Positions 48,244 to 56,836 of a stretch of DNA of 64,000 nucleotides are shown here, in pieces. Location of the stretch: positions 4,889,001-4,953,000 of the forward strand of contig NZ_CP026730.1 of NCBI RefSeq assembly GCF_003369795.1, given 5' to 3'. A program made the translations under genes and the position numbers. How positions within the stretch are numbered: the stretch's first letter is position 1; each line of letters opens with the position of its first letter. Source of the stretch: Streptomyces sp. CB09001 (lineage in GTDB: Bacteria; Actinomycetota; Actinomycetes; Streptomycetales; Streptomycetaceae). Below the pieces are notes generated by a model. It saw nothing but the letters and a program-made list of their open reading frames with translations. It did no database searches and was not told the origin of the DNA.

Positions 48244-48888
48244 GTGCCTGCAGCCCGGGAGTCCCTGCTCGATGCCGCGTACACGGCGCTGGCGCGCAGG
48301 CCGTGGTCCGCCGTGCGGATGGTGGACGTGGCGGCTTCAGCCGGGGTGTCCCGGCAGACCCTCTACAACGAGTTCGGCAGCAAGGAGGGGCTCGCCCGGG
48401 CGCTCGTGCGGCGGGAGGCCGACGGCTATCTCGCCGGAGTGGAGCGCGCGCTCTCCGGGCCCAGCGACCCGCGCGAACGACTCACCGCCACCGCCGAGTG
48501 GATGATGTCGGCGGCCCACGACAACGCGCTGGTGAGGGCCATGCTCACGGGGTGCTGGAGCGAGCGGCTGCCCGCACCGGCCCTGACGGCGGTGCCCTCC
48601 TCCTCCGCCGTGCCGGCCCAGCGACGGGCCGACGGTCCGCTGCCCTCGCCCGGCGACTTCGTGGGTCTCGTCCGCGACCGGGCCGTGGCCGTCCTGGGCG
48701 GCGCCGGTCCCCTGCCGCCGCCGGACGCCGCCGAACTGGCCCGCTCCTGCGAACTGACCGTGCGCCTCGCCCTGTCCTGCGTCGCCGCGCCGCCCGCCGA
48801 GGGCGGGGTGGCGGACCTCGTACGCACCGCCCTGCCGCGCCGGCTGACGGCATGGCTGCCGGCAGTGCCGGCGCCGGACAGGCCCTAG
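48244..48888 (+). CDS. TetR-family transcriptional regulator
   Basis: A 214-residue regulator. The N-terminal helix-turn-helix is clear: SLLDAAYTALARRPWSAVRM, VDVAASAGVSRQTLYNEFGS, KEGLARALVRREAD. The C-terminal ligand-binding region is Ala/Pro-rich and unlike a named subgroup. GTG 48244 follows GGGAGG. It is convergent with, and overlaps by four bases, the SMR transporter gene, a pairing in which the regulator often controls the transporter. Confidence 0.88.
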   Translation: MPAARESLLDAAYTALARRPWSAVRMVDVAASAGVSRQTLYNEFGSKEGLARALVRREADGYLAGVERALSGPSDPRERLTATAEWMMSAAHDNALVRAMLTGCWSERLPAPALTAVPSSSAVPAQRRADGPLPSPGDFVGLVRDRAVAVLGGAGPLPPPDAAELARSCELTVRLALSCVAAPPAEGGVADLVRTALPRRLTAWLPAVPAPDRP

Positions 48889-49208
48889 TGTGCGGAGCCC
48901 GACAGCTGCAGCCCGATCACGCCGATGATGACGAAGCTGATCGAGACGATCTTCAGGGTCGAGACCAGGTCGCCGAGGAAGATCATGCCGTAGATGGCGG
49001 TGCCCGCCGCGCCGATGCCGGTCCACACCGCGTACGCGGGGCCGACGTCGAGCTTCTTCAGAGACATCGTCAGCAGGCCGAAACTGCCCAGCGCGAAGGC
49101 GCAGAAGGCGATGGTGGGCCAGAGCCGGGTGAAGCCGTGCGACAGCTTCAGACAGACGGCGAAGCCGGTTTCGAGCACTCCGGCCACTATGACCAGCAGC
49201 CACGCCAT
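48885..49208 (-). CDS. Small multidrug resistance (SMR) family transporter, SugE/Gdx-like
   Basis: A 107-residue four-helix transporter. TM1 carries the essential Glu (VIVAGVLETGFAVCLKLS, Glu about 13), and the LKKLDVGPAYAVWTGIGAAG segment of TM3 (quoted as LKKLDVGPAYAVW) is the SMR signature. The GVLETGFAVCLKLS context is closer to the SugE/guanidinium-exporter branch than to EmrE. ATG 49208 follows GGGAGGACAAGAC. No guanidine riboswitch was recognised upstream; a CATAAT -10-like box lies at 49325-49320. Confidence 0.88.
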   Translation of the reverse strand: MAWLLVIVAGVLETGFAVCLKLSHGFTRLWPTIAFCAFALGSFGLLTMSLKKLDVGPAYAVWTGIGAAGTAIYGMIFLGDLVSTLKIVSISFVIIGVIGLQLSGSAH

Positions 49209-49363
49209 GTCTTGTCCTCCCGTGGTCCCTACCGTGACCGCTGTGTCGATGCCGATCAGTGGCCTCGTCCGACAACGACTTCGTCCGGCTTTGCTCGGGC
49301 TTGGTTCCGGCTTGGTGCGATTATGCACTTACCAACTGCACGGCACGCCAAACAACGCGACGG

Positions 49364-50377
49364 TCAGTCGCCTTCCTTGCGTTCCCGCGTCGACAGCAGC
49401 CGGCGCAGCGAGTACAGCCGGGCCGGGTCGGCGTGCCCCTCGGCGACCCAGGCGTCCAGCGCGCAGTCGGGCTCGTCGTGGCTGCACGCGCGCGGACAGC
49501 CCTCCGTGCCGGGCACCAGGTCGGGGAAGGCGTTGATCACCCGGGACGGGTCGATGTGCGCCAGCCCGAACGACCGTACGCCCGGGGTGTCGACGACCCA
49601 GCCGCCCTCCGCGGAGGACAGCGGCAGGGCGAGGGCCGAGGTCGTGGTGTGCCGGCCGCGGCCCGTCACCGCGTTCACATGACCCGTCACCCGGCGGCGG
49701 TCCTCGGGCACCAGCGTGTTGACCAGGGTCGTCTTGCCGACGCCGGAGTGGCCGACGAAGGCCGTGATCTTCCCGTCCAGGTGCTCGCGCACCAGGTCGG
49801 CGGCGGCGCCGTTCTCGAGCTCCTCCCGGCTGGTGACGACGTAGGGGATGTCCAACGCGCCGTACAGCTCGAGGAGTTCGTCCGGCGACGCCAGGTCCGA
49901 CTTGGTCATCACCAGCAGCGGGGTGAGGCCGCCGTCGAACGCCGCGACCAGACAGCGGTCGATGAGGCGGGGCCGCGGCTCGGGGTCGGCGAGGGCGGTG
50001 ACGATGGCGAGCTGGTCGGCGTTGGCGACGACCACCCGCTCGTAGGGGTCGTCGTCGTCGGCCGTGCGGCGCAGGACCGAGGTGCGCTCCTCGATGCGGA
50101 CGATGCGCGCGAGCGTGTCCTTCTTGCCGGTGAGGTCGCCGACCAGGGCCACCCGGTCGCCGACGATCGCCGCCTTGCGGCCCAGTTCGCGGGCCTTCAT
50201 CGCCATGACGATCCGGTCGTCGACGAGGCAGGTCAGCCGGCCGCGGTCCACGGTGAGGACCAGGCCCTCGGCGGCGTCCTCGTGCTTGGGCCGGATGTGG
50301 GTGCGCGGTCGGTTGCCCTTGCGGTTGGGGCGGGAGCGGATGTCGTCCTCGTCGGTGTGCTTGCCGTAGCGGCGCAT
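49364..50377 (-). CDS. rsgA: Ribosome small-subunit-dependent GTPase RsgA
   Basis: A 337-residue circularly permuted GTPase acting late in 30S ribosome assembly. An OB-fold (about 35-105) precedes the GTPase with G4 MTKSDL, G1 GHSGVGKTTLVN and G3 DTPGVRSFG in the permuted order. The C-terminal zinc site is CPRACSHDEPDCAL (Cys-His-Cys). The N-terminus is Arg-rich. It starts 12 bp after aroA on the same strand, so the two form an operon, a conserved pairing in Streptomyces. Confidence 0.93.
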   Translation of the reverse strand: MRRYGKHTDEDDIRSRPNRKGNRPRTHIRPKHEDAAEGLVLTVDRGRLTCLVDDRIVMAMKARELGRKAAIVGDRVALVGDLTGKKDTLARIVRIEERTSVLRRTADDDDPYERVVVANADQLAIVTALADPEPRPRLIDRCLVAAFDGGLTPLLVMTKSDLASPDELLELYGALDIPYVVTSREELENGAAADLVREHLDGKITAFVGHSGVGKTTLVNTLVPEDRRRVTGHVNAVTGRGRHTTTSALALPLSSAEGGWVVDTPGVRSFGLAHIDPSRVINAFPDLVPGTEGCPRACSHDEPDCALDAWVAEGHADPARLYSLRRLLSTRERKEGD

Positions 50378-50389
50378 GGCGATCCGTCC

Positions 50390-51706
50390 CTACGCCCCGA
50401 GCATCCCGGTCCACAGGTCGGGGAAGTCGGGCAGGGTCTTGGCGGTCGTCGCCACGTTCTCGATCTGCACACCCTCGACCGCGAGGCCGAGGACGGCGCC
50501 GGCGGTGGCCATGCGGTGGTCCTCGTAGGTGTGGAAGACGCCGCCGTGCAGCCGGCGCGGGCGGATGTGCAGACCGTCGGCGGTCTCGGTGACGTCACCG
50601 CCGAGTTCGTTGATCTCCTTGGTGAGTGCGGCCAGCCGGTCCGTCTCGTGCAGCCGCAGGTGGGCCACGCCGCGCAGGGTCGAAGGGGAGTCCGCGAGGG
50701 CGGCGACGGCCGCGATGCCCGGGGTCAGCTCGCCGACCTCGCTCAGGTCCACGTCGATGCCGTGGATCGCACCCGATCCGGTGAACACGAGTCCGAAGTC
50801 CGTCAGTTCGCAGGAACCGCCCATGTCGGTGAAGATCTCGCGCAGCCGGTCGCCGGGCTGGGTGGTGCGGGACGGCCAGTCCGGGATCACCACCTTGCCG
50901 CCGGTCACCAGCGCCGCCGCGAGGAAGGGCTGGGCGTTGGACAGGTCCGGCTCGATGGTCAGGTCCCGGCCGAGCAGTGCGCCCGGGGTGATGCGCCACA
51001 CGTTCGGCTCGCCGCCGGACTCGGGGGTGTCGACCTGGGCGCCGACCGCGCGCAGCATGTCGACCGTCATGCGGATGTGCGGCATCGAGGGCAGCGCGGA
51101 ACCGGTGTGGCGCACCTCGACGCCCTGGTTGAAGCGCGGCCCGGACAGCAGCAGGGCGCTGACGAACTGGGAGGAGGAGGACGCGTCGATCTCGACCGGG
51201 CCGCCCTCCAGGGCCCCGCCGCCGTGCACGGTCAACGGCAGCGCGCCGCGCCCGTCGTCGTCGACCCGGGCGCCCAGGACGCGCAGCGCGTCGATCACGC
51301 CGTGCAGCGGACGCTCGTACGACCGCGGGTCGCCGTCGAAACGGACGGGGCCGTCGGCCAGCGTGGCGACCGGCGGCAGGAAGCGCATGACCGTACCCGC
51401 GTTGCCGACGTCGACCGTGGCGGGGCCGCGCAGGCCCGCCGGGATGACCCGCCAGAACTCGCCGGTGCCCTCGGCGCCGACGCCCTCCTCGATCTCGACA
51501 CCCATCGTGCGCAACGCCTCGGCCATCAGCAGGGTGTCGCGGGAGCGCAGCGGGCGGCGCAGCCAGCCGGGCTCGGAGGCGAGGGCGGCCAGCACCAGGG
51601 CGCGGTTGGTGACCGACTTGGATCCGGGCACGTGGACGGTCGCTTCGACGGCTCCGCTCGCATGCGGGGCGGGCCAGAGGGCGGTGTGCGCGGGGTTCAC
51701 GGTCAT
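50390..51706 (-). CDS. aroA: 3-phosphoshikimate 1-carboxyvinyltransferase (EPSP synthase) AroA
   Basis: A 438-residue enzyme of the shikimate pathway that joins PEP to shikimate-3-phosphate. Motifs: VPGSKSVTNRALVLAALA (substrate Lys and Ser, about 24-41), GNAGTVMRFLPP (about 101-112), SSSSQFVSALLLSGP, DWPSRTTQPGD and LHETDRLAAL, plus YEDHRMATAGAV near the C-terminus. ATG 51706 begins the family N-terminus (TVNPAHTALWPAP); the frame extends further without support. The upstream TTAAAG eight bases before the ATG may be part of the promoter. Confidence 0.95.
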   Translation of the reverse strand: MTVNPAHTALWPAPHASGAVEATVHVPGSKSVTNRALVLAALASEPGWLRRPLRSRDTLLMAEALRTMGVEIEEGVGAEGTGEFWRVIPAGLRGPATVDVGNAGTVMRFLPPVATLADGPVRFDGDPRSYERPLHGVIDALRVLGARVDDDGRGALPLTVHGGGALEGGPVEIDASSSSQFVSALLLSGPRFNQGVEVRHTGSALPSMPHIRMTVDMLRAVGAQVDTPESGGEPNVWRITPGALLGRDLTIEPDLSNAQPFLAAALVTGGKVVIPDWPSRTTQPGDRLREIFTDMGGSCELTDFGLVFTGSGAIHGIDVDLSEVGELTPGIAAVAALADSPSTLRGVAHLRLHETDRLAALTKEINELGGDVTETADGLHIRPRRLHGGVFHTYEDHRMATAGAVLGLAVEGVQIENVATTAKTLPDFPDLWTGMLGA

Positions 51707-51829
51707 GGGGCCCACTTTAATGGCTGAAGACGGTCGGAGATCTTGATCAAAAGCGCCGAAACCTGACCGAAAGCGCAACAGTGCACTTGCCATGCATATA
51801 TGCGGAGCGTGAGAACGCCAGCGGGGGTC

Positions 51830-52552
51830 TCACAGCTCCAGCAGCCAGCGCCCCCCGCCGATCAGCGAGCACAGCGACACCGCGTGGAAGAGGAAGAACC
51901 ACACTCCCGCCGGCGCGTGCGTCAGTCGCGCCAGCTGGTCCGCGTCCGAGTCGCCGGCGCCGCCCCGCGACCGCTTGGCCTGCAGCTCGAAGGCCGGGCG
52001 CACCCCGCCGAGCAGCAGGAACCACACCACGGCGTACGCGAACGCCGCCTGCACCTGGGGCCCGGCCAGCCACGACACCAGGACGAACGTGGCGCCGGTG
52101 ACCACCACCGTCAGCACCCCGTAGGCGTTGCGGACCATCACCAGCAGCGCCACGAGCAGCGCCGTCGCCAGCCACAGCAGCAGGGTGATGCGCCCCGCCG
52201 CCAGCAGCGCGGCGCCGCCGAGGCCGAGCAGTGGGGGAGCGGTGTAACCGGCGACCGCGGTGAGGATCATGCCGACGCCGTGCGGTTTGCCCCGGCTGAC
52301 GGTCAGACCGCTGGTGTCCGAGTGCAGGGTGATCCCGGTCAGGGTGCGGCCGGTCAGCAGGGCCACCAGGCCGTGGCCGCCCTCGTGGGCGATGGTGATC
52401 GCGTTGCGCGCCATCCGCCAGGACCCGCGCGTCGCGACGACGGCGAGCGCGGCCACCAGGGTCGCGATCACCACCCACAGGTCGGGGCCGGGCTGGGTGC
52501 CGGAGACCTCGTCCCACAGGGAGGTGAGCGAGGCCGATGCGAGGTGGTCCAT
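51830..52552 (-). CDS. M50-like membrane zinc metallopeptidase
   Basis: A 240-residue integral membrane protein with about six helices. The zinc motif AHEGGHGLVALLTG (HExxH, about 55-68) lies in the first helical pair, and GYTAPPLLGLGGAALL follows where M50 proteins carry the second metal region. The arrangement fits the small M50B-like family found in Streptomyces. ATG 52552 has GAGGAG about 14 bases upstream. It is divergent from the SRAP gene. Likely a site-2-type intramembrane protease; its substrate is unknown. Confidence 0.82.
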   Translation of the reverse strand: MDHLASASLTSLWDEVSGTQPGPDLWVVIATLVAALAVVATRGSWRMARNAITIAHEGGHGLVALLTGRTLTGITLHSDTSGLTVSRGKPHGVGMILTAVAGYTAPPLLGLGGAALLAAGRITLLLWLATALLVALLVMVRNAYGVLTVVVTGATFVLVSWLAGPQVQAAFAYAVVWFLLLGGVRPAFELQAKRSRGGAGDSDADQLARLTHAPAGVWFFLFHAVSLCSLIGGGRWLLEL

Positions 52553-52656
52553 GTTCGGGGCGGGCTCCTCGTAGTGACGGTCGAGCGGGTACGGCGCGCA
52601 GCGCCTCGTTGAGGGGTGGTGGCCGGGAGACGGGCGGGCCTGGCAGTCTGGCACGT

Positions 52657-53472
52657 ATGTGCGGACGGTATGCGGCGAGTCGTCGACCCGAGGATCTCGC
52701 GGGAATCTTCGAGATCGAGAAGTGGGAGCCCAAGGAGAGCTTGGAACCCGACTACAACGTGGCCCCCACCAAGGAGGTCTACGCCGTCCTGGACCGTCCC
52801 CTGAAAGACGCCGAGGACCCGAAGCCGGTTCGCCAGCTGCGGAAGCTCAAGTGGGGCCTGGTCCCGTCCTGGTCCAAGACTCCCGAGGGCGGCGCCCGGA
52901 TGATCAACGCCCGCGCGGAGACCGTCCACGAGAAGCCCTCCTACCGTCGCGCCTTCAGCACCCGGCGCTGCATCCTGCCCGCCGACGGCTACTACGAGTG
53001 GGTCACCGGCACGCAGGAGCGCGACCTGGAGGTCGAGGGACGCAAGAAGCGGCCCCGCAAGCAGCCGTACTTCGTGACCCCCGCCGACGGCTCCGTGTTC
53101 GCCATGGCCGGGCTCTACGAGTTCTGGCGGGACAAGACGCTGCCCGACGACCATCCCCAGGCCTGGTGGGTGACGTGCTCGGTGATCACCACCGAGGCAG
53201 AGACCGCGCCGCTCGCGGTCGCCCCGGCCGAGGGCCCGCACGCGCTGGCCGACATCCACCCGCGGATGCCCCTGATGCTGACGCCGGACCGCTGGGGCGA
53301 CTGGCTCGACCCGGCGCGCACCGACCCCGACGAGCTGACCTCCCTGCTGGCACCCCCGCCCGCCGGGTTGATGCGGGCCTTCCCGGTCTCCACGGCCGTC
53401 AGCAACGTCCGCAACAACGGGCCGGAGCTGCTCAAGGAGCTGGAGGCACCCGAAGAGGGCACACTCTTCTGA
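52657..53472 (+). CDS. SOS response-associated peptidase (SRAP/HMCES/YedK family)
   Basis: A 271-residue SRAP protein. Met is followed directly by the catalytic Cys (MCGRYAA), which links covalently to abasic sites in single-stranded DNA. Other hallmarks are YNVAPT (Asn), WGLVPSWSK, MINARAETVHEKPSYRRAF, CILPADGYYEW (Glu) and DIHPRMPLML (His). ATG 52657 has no clear Shine-Dalgarno; CAGTCT a few bases upstream could be a -10 for a leaderless mRNA, which would expose the Met-Cys start. It adds to the repair genes of the window. Confidence 0.92.
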   Translation: MCGRYAASRRPEDLAGIFEIEKWEPKESLEPDYNVAPTKEVYAVLDRPLKDAEDPKPVRQLRKLKWGLVPSWSKTPEGGARMINARAETVHEKPSYRRAFSTRRCILPADGYYEWVTGTQERDLEVEGRKKRPRKQPYFVTPADGSVFAMAGLYEFWRDKTLPDDHPQAWWVTCSVITTEAETAPLAVAPAEGPHALADIHPRMPLMLTPDRWGDWLDPARTDPDELTSLLAPPPAGLMRAFPVSTAVSNVRNNGPELLKELEAPEEGTLF

Positions 53473-53473
53473 C

Positions 53474-54130
53474 GTGACGGATGCGACAGAAGTTGTGACA
53501 GAGGCGGTCGAGACGGATGCGGGCCCCGCCCGCATCACCTGGCACCGGGCGAAGCGCCCCCGACTCGTCCTCGCCGTGAGCCACGGCGCCGGCGGGGGCA
53601 TCGAGGCGCGCGACCTGAAGGCACTGGCGGCCGTGCTCCCCGCCCACCGGGTGAGCGTGGCCCTCGTCGAGCAGCCCTGGCGGGTGGCGGGCAGGAAGCT
53701 GGCGCCCGCGCCGAAGACCCTGGACACCGGCTGGCGGGGCGTCTGGCCCGCGCTCGCCGCGCCCGGCCTGCCGGTGGTCTCGGGCGGCCGCAGCGCCGGC
53801 GCCCGCGTCGCCTGCCGCACGGCCCGCGAACTGGGCGCCCACGCCGTCCTCGCCCTCAGCTTCCCCCTGCACCCGCCGGGCAAGCCGGAGAAGTCCCGCG
53901 CCGACGAACTGCTCGGGGCCGGGGTGCCCACCCTGGTTGTCCAGGGCGGCAACGACCCCTTCGGCCGGCCCCAGGAGTTCCCGCAGGCGCCCGGGGAGAC
54001 CTACGACCTGATCGAGGTGCCGTACGGCGACCACGGCTTCGCCGTGCCCAAGCGGGCGGAGATCGGCCAGGAGAGGGCGCTGGAGCTGATCACCGACGGT
54101 GTCCTGAAGTGGACCGGCTCACTCGGCTGA
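53474..54130 (+). CDS. Alpha/beta-hydrolase family protein (KANL3/Tex30-like)
   Basis: A 218-residue small alpha/beta hydrolase. [13 protein letters not shown] (about 32-44) is the oxyanion strand, [14 protein letters not shown] (about 104-117) holds the nucleophile Ser, [12 protein letters not shown] (about 156-167) the Asp and YGDHGFAVP (about 182-190) the His. It starts one base after the SRAP stop and is followed by sigR on the same strand. The sigR p2 promoter begins 6 bp after its stop. Its substrate is unknown. Confidence 0.85.
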
Positions 54131-54137
54131 ACGCCCG

Positions 54138-54163
54138 GGAATGCCCGGGAGGCGGCCACTGTT
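54138..54163 (+). promoter_or_regulatory. SigR-dependent promoter sigRp2
   Basis: GGAAT (54138-54142), 18 bases and GTT (54161-54163) match the SigR consensus exactly. The mRNA would start near 54170, upstream of ATG 54223, and so encode the longer SigR' form, as known from S. coelicolor. Confidence 0.88.
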
Positions 54164-54334
54164 GTGCCGTGCGTATGTTGCTGGGAACCAGCACCGACGC
54201 CGTAGGAGAGGAAGTCCGCCGCATGGGTTCAGCCTTCTGCCCGAGCCGCAGCAGCCGGTCCGACCTGGACTGGACGGTGCTGCACGCGGCGAAGACCGCC
54301 CCCATTCGGGCGGCGGGCGGACCGGATCGTCGTC

Positions 54335-54340
54335 TATCCT
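54335..54340 (+). promoter_or_regulatory. Candidate -10 of the constitutive promoter sigRp1
   Basis: TATCCT lies downstream of the SigR' start (54223) and about 48 nt upstream of GTG 54388. A transcript from here can encode only the short, stable SigR. Confidence 0.5.
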
Positions 54341-54387
54341 CCGATTCGAGTGAGACCGGTCTCGGTTTCACGACAACAGCGGAGGAG

Positions 54388-55071
54388 GTGGGTCCGGTCA
54401 CTGGGACCGACGCAGGGACCGAACACGGCCAGGCGGAGCAGCCCGAGGGCCGGGGTACGGACGCGGAGTCGACCGCGGAGCGCAGCGCGCGCTTCGAGCG
54501 GGACGCGCTGGAGTTCCTCGACCAGATGTACTCGGCCGCGCTGCGCATGACACGTAATCCGGCCGACGCCGAGGACCTGGTGCAGGAGACCTACGCCAAG
54601 GCGTACGCGTCCTTCCACCAGTTCCGCGAGGGCACCAACCTCAAGGCGTGGCTGTACCGCATCCTCACCAACACCTTCATCAACTCGTACCGCAAGAAGC
54701 AGCGCGAACCCCAGCGCAGCGCGGCCGAGGAGATCGAGGACTGGCAGCTCGCGCGTGCCGAGTCGCACATGTCGACGGGTCTGCGCTCCGCGGAGTCGCA
54801 GGCGCTCGACCACCTGCCCGACTCGGACGTGAAGCAGGCGCTCCAGGCGATCCCCGAGGAATTCCGTATCGCCGTGTATTTGGCGGACGTCGAGGGCTTT
54901 GCCTACAAGGAGATCGCGGACATCATGGGGACACCCATCGGTACGGTGATGTCCCGACTGCACCGTGGACGCCGTCAGCTGCGCGGCATGCTGGAGGACT
55001 ACGCCCGCGACCGCGGCCTGGTCCCCGCCGGCGCCGGAGAGTCGAACGAAGCGAAAGGCTCGGGGTCATGA
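54388..55071 (+). CDS. sigR: ECF sigma factor SigR (with SigR' extension from ATG 54223)
   Basis: A 227-residue group IV sigma factor controlling the thiol-oxidative stress regulon. Region 2 shows [20 protein letters not shown] and [19 protein letters not shown]; region 4 shows [17 protein letters not shown] and [23 protein letters not shown] 54388 adjoins GGAGGAG. An in-frame ATG at 54223, exactly 55 codons upstream with GGAGAGG before it, gives the extended SigR' made from the SigR-dependent p2 transcript; in S. coelicolor this form is known to be unstable. The stop overlaps the rsrA start (ATGA). Confidence 0.96.
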
Positions 55072-55382
55072 GCTGCGGAGAGCCGCACGAGACGGATTGC
55101 AGCGAAATCCTCGATCATCTCTACGAGTTTCTCGACAAAGAGATGCCGGACTCGGACTGCGTGAAGTTCGAGCACCACTTCGAGGAGTGCTCGCCCTGCC
55201 TGGAGAAGTACGGGCTGGAGCAGGCCGTGAAGAAGCTGGTCAAGCGGTGCTGCGGACAGGACGACGTGCCGGGTGACCTGCGGGCCAAGGTCATGGGACG
55301 GCTGGACCTGATCCGGACCGGGCAGTCCGTGCCCGAACACGACGTCACCGCCGCACCGTCGGCGGCTCCACGGGAGACCTGA
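55068..55382 (+). CDS. rsrA: Zinc anti-sigma factor RsrA
   Basis: A 104-residue redox-sensing anti-sigma factor. Under reducing conditions it binds zinc and SigR; disulphide formation releases both. The ZAS motif HFEECSPC (His-x3-Cys-x2-Cys, about 37-44) and the upstream Cys 11 (ETDCSEIL) provide the sensing thiols. Additional Cys lie at 3, 31 and in KRCCGQD. The ATG overlaps the sigR stop, ensuring balanced synthesis. It is followed by a hairpin at 55432. Confidence 0.96.
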
Positions 55383-55431
55383 CCCGGCCTGAGCGTCCCG
55401 AGTCGTTCAGAAGTCACTCGTACGTGCTAAT

Positions 55432-55452
55432 CCGCGGGTTATCTGCCCGCGG
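55432..55452 (+). terminator. Hairpin after sigR-rsrA
   Basis: A 7-bp GC stem (ccgcggg with cccgcgg) and a 7-nt loop lie 50 bp after rsrA. No T-run follows. Confidence 0.5.
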
Positions 55453-55469
55453 CCTCCCCGCTGTCGCCC

Positions 55470-55475
55470 TAGGCT
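55470..55475 (+). promoter_or_regulatory. -10 element of the HD-domain operon
   Basis: TAGGCT would start transcription near 55482, about 28 nt before ATG 55511, leaving space for the GGGGGAGGGG ribosome binding site. Confidence 0.45.
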
Positions 55476-55510
55476 CCGGAGCCTGACAGGCGTGGCCGGG
55501 GGAGGGGCTC

Positions 55511-56836
55511 ATGGACGCGGTACCGGCGCGGGCACGTGCGTACGTGACCGTCGTCGCCCTCACCGCCCTGCTCTGCCTGCGGCCGCTGCCCGCGGTGCGC
55601 GCGCCCTGGTGGGCCGTGCTGCTGCTGGCGGGGCTGTACGCGGGGTCCGAGATGGTCGCGCGGTCCCGTTTCGTCGGGACCTGCTACCCCGTCCTGCTCG
55701 CCGGTGCCTTCCTGCTGCCGCCGCCCGCCGCCGCGCTCGTGGCACTGCCGGGAGCGCTGCTGTCCCCGGGGCCGCGACGCCCCCTCGGCCTGCGCCGCGT
55801 GTGGCGGGCCGCACAGCTGACGCTCGCCGTGTGGGCCGCGGCCTGTGTCCACTGGCGGCTCGGGGGCCGGGACGCGGTCGTCGAGCCCGCCTTCCCGTAC
55901 GTCCTCGTGCCGGCCGGGGCCGCCGTGCTCGCCTTCTGCCTGGTCCTCGCCGTGCTGGACGGCGGGATCCTCACCCTCGCCGACCACGTGCCGCCGAGCC
56001 GGGCGTGGCGGGGTCTGCTCTCCCGGTCGCTCGCGCCGATCGCCGTGCACGGGCTCGCCGGGCTGATGATGGCCGTCCTGTGGCGCAGCCCGTACGGTCC
56101 GGTGGCCGCCCTGCTCGTGCTGCTGCCGATGTGCGTGGCGTGGTGGGCCTTCGCCCAGTACCACCGTGAGCGGGCCGCGCACCAGGCGACCATCCGGGCC
56201 CTGGTGCAGGCCGTCGACATCAAGGACGGCTACACGCGCGGCCACAGTGAACGCGTCGGCCAGGCCTCCATGATGATCGCCCGCGAGCTGGGCATGGACG
56301 ACGAGCGCGTCGAGACCCTCCGCTTCGCCGGGATCCTGCACGACGTGGGCAAGCTCGGCGTGCCCACCCGGCTGCTGCGCAAGGACGGTCCGCTGACGCC
56401 CGAGGAGCGGCGGGTGATCGAACTGCACCCCGAGTACGGGCACGAGATGGTGCGCGGCATCCGCTTCCTGGGAGAGGCCCGCGCCGCGGTCCTCCACCAC
56501 CACGAACGGCTGGACGGCAGCGGCTATCCCTACGGGCTGGCCGGCGACCGGATCCCCGAGTCGGCCCGGGTGGTGGCCGTCGCCGACGCCTTCGACGCGA
56601 TGACGTCCACGCGCTCCTACAGCAGGGCCCGGCCCGTCGCGACGGCACTGGCGGAGCTCCAGCGGTGTGCCGGGGGTCAGTTCGACCCGCGGATGGTGCG
56701 GGCACTGGTCCAGGCCCTCGGCCGCCACGGCTGGCGCCCGTCCGTGACGGCGGACGGCCCGCCCGCCTTCCCCGCCGGACCGGCACCGGGCCGGGGCGAG
56801 GGCGCGCGGGACAGCGTCGGCAGGGGAGCACCGTGA
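55511..56836 (+). CDS. Membrane HD-GYP-type phosphodiesterase
   Basis: A 441-residue protein. About six membrane helices occupy residues 10-215. A cytosolic HD-GYP domain follows: AVDIKDGYTRGHSERVGQ (first His), FAGILHDVGKLGVP (HD), HPEYGHEMVRG, HHHERLDGSGYPYGLAGDRI (the GYP signature, quoted as HHHERLDGSGYPYGL) and VADAFDAMTSTRSY. The domain looks catalytically complete and is predicted to hydrolyse c-di-GMP or a related cyclic nucleotide. It ends in a Pro/Gly-rich tail. ATG 55511 follows GGGGGAGGGG. Its stop overlaps the next HD gene (GTGA). Confidence 0.87.
   Translation: MDAVPARARAYVTVVALTALLCLRPLPAVRAPWWAVLLLAGLYAGSEMVARSRFVGTCYPVLLAGAFLLPPPAAALVALPGALLSPGPRRPLGLRRVWRAAQLTLAVWAAACVHWRLGGRDAVVEPAFPYVLVPAGAAVLAFCLVLAVLDGGILTLADHVPPSRAWRGLLSRSLAPIAVHGLAGLMMAVLWRSPYGPVAALLVLLPMCVAWWAFAQYHRERAAHQATIRALVQAVDIKDGYTRGHSERVGQASMMIARELGMDDERVETLRFAGILHDVGKLGVPTRLLRKDGPLTPEERRVIELHPEYGHEMVRGIRFLGEARAAVLHHHERLDGSGYPYGLAGDRIPESARVVAVADAFDAMTSTRSYSRARPVATALAELQRCAGGQFDPRMVRALVQALGRHGWRPSVTADGPPAFPAGPAPGRGEGARDSVGRGAP

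Noticed and set aside
49209..49330. Guanidine riboswitch before the SMR gene
   Set aside because: I could not find the conserved ykkC-type motifs or suitable pairing; only a possible -10 box is present.
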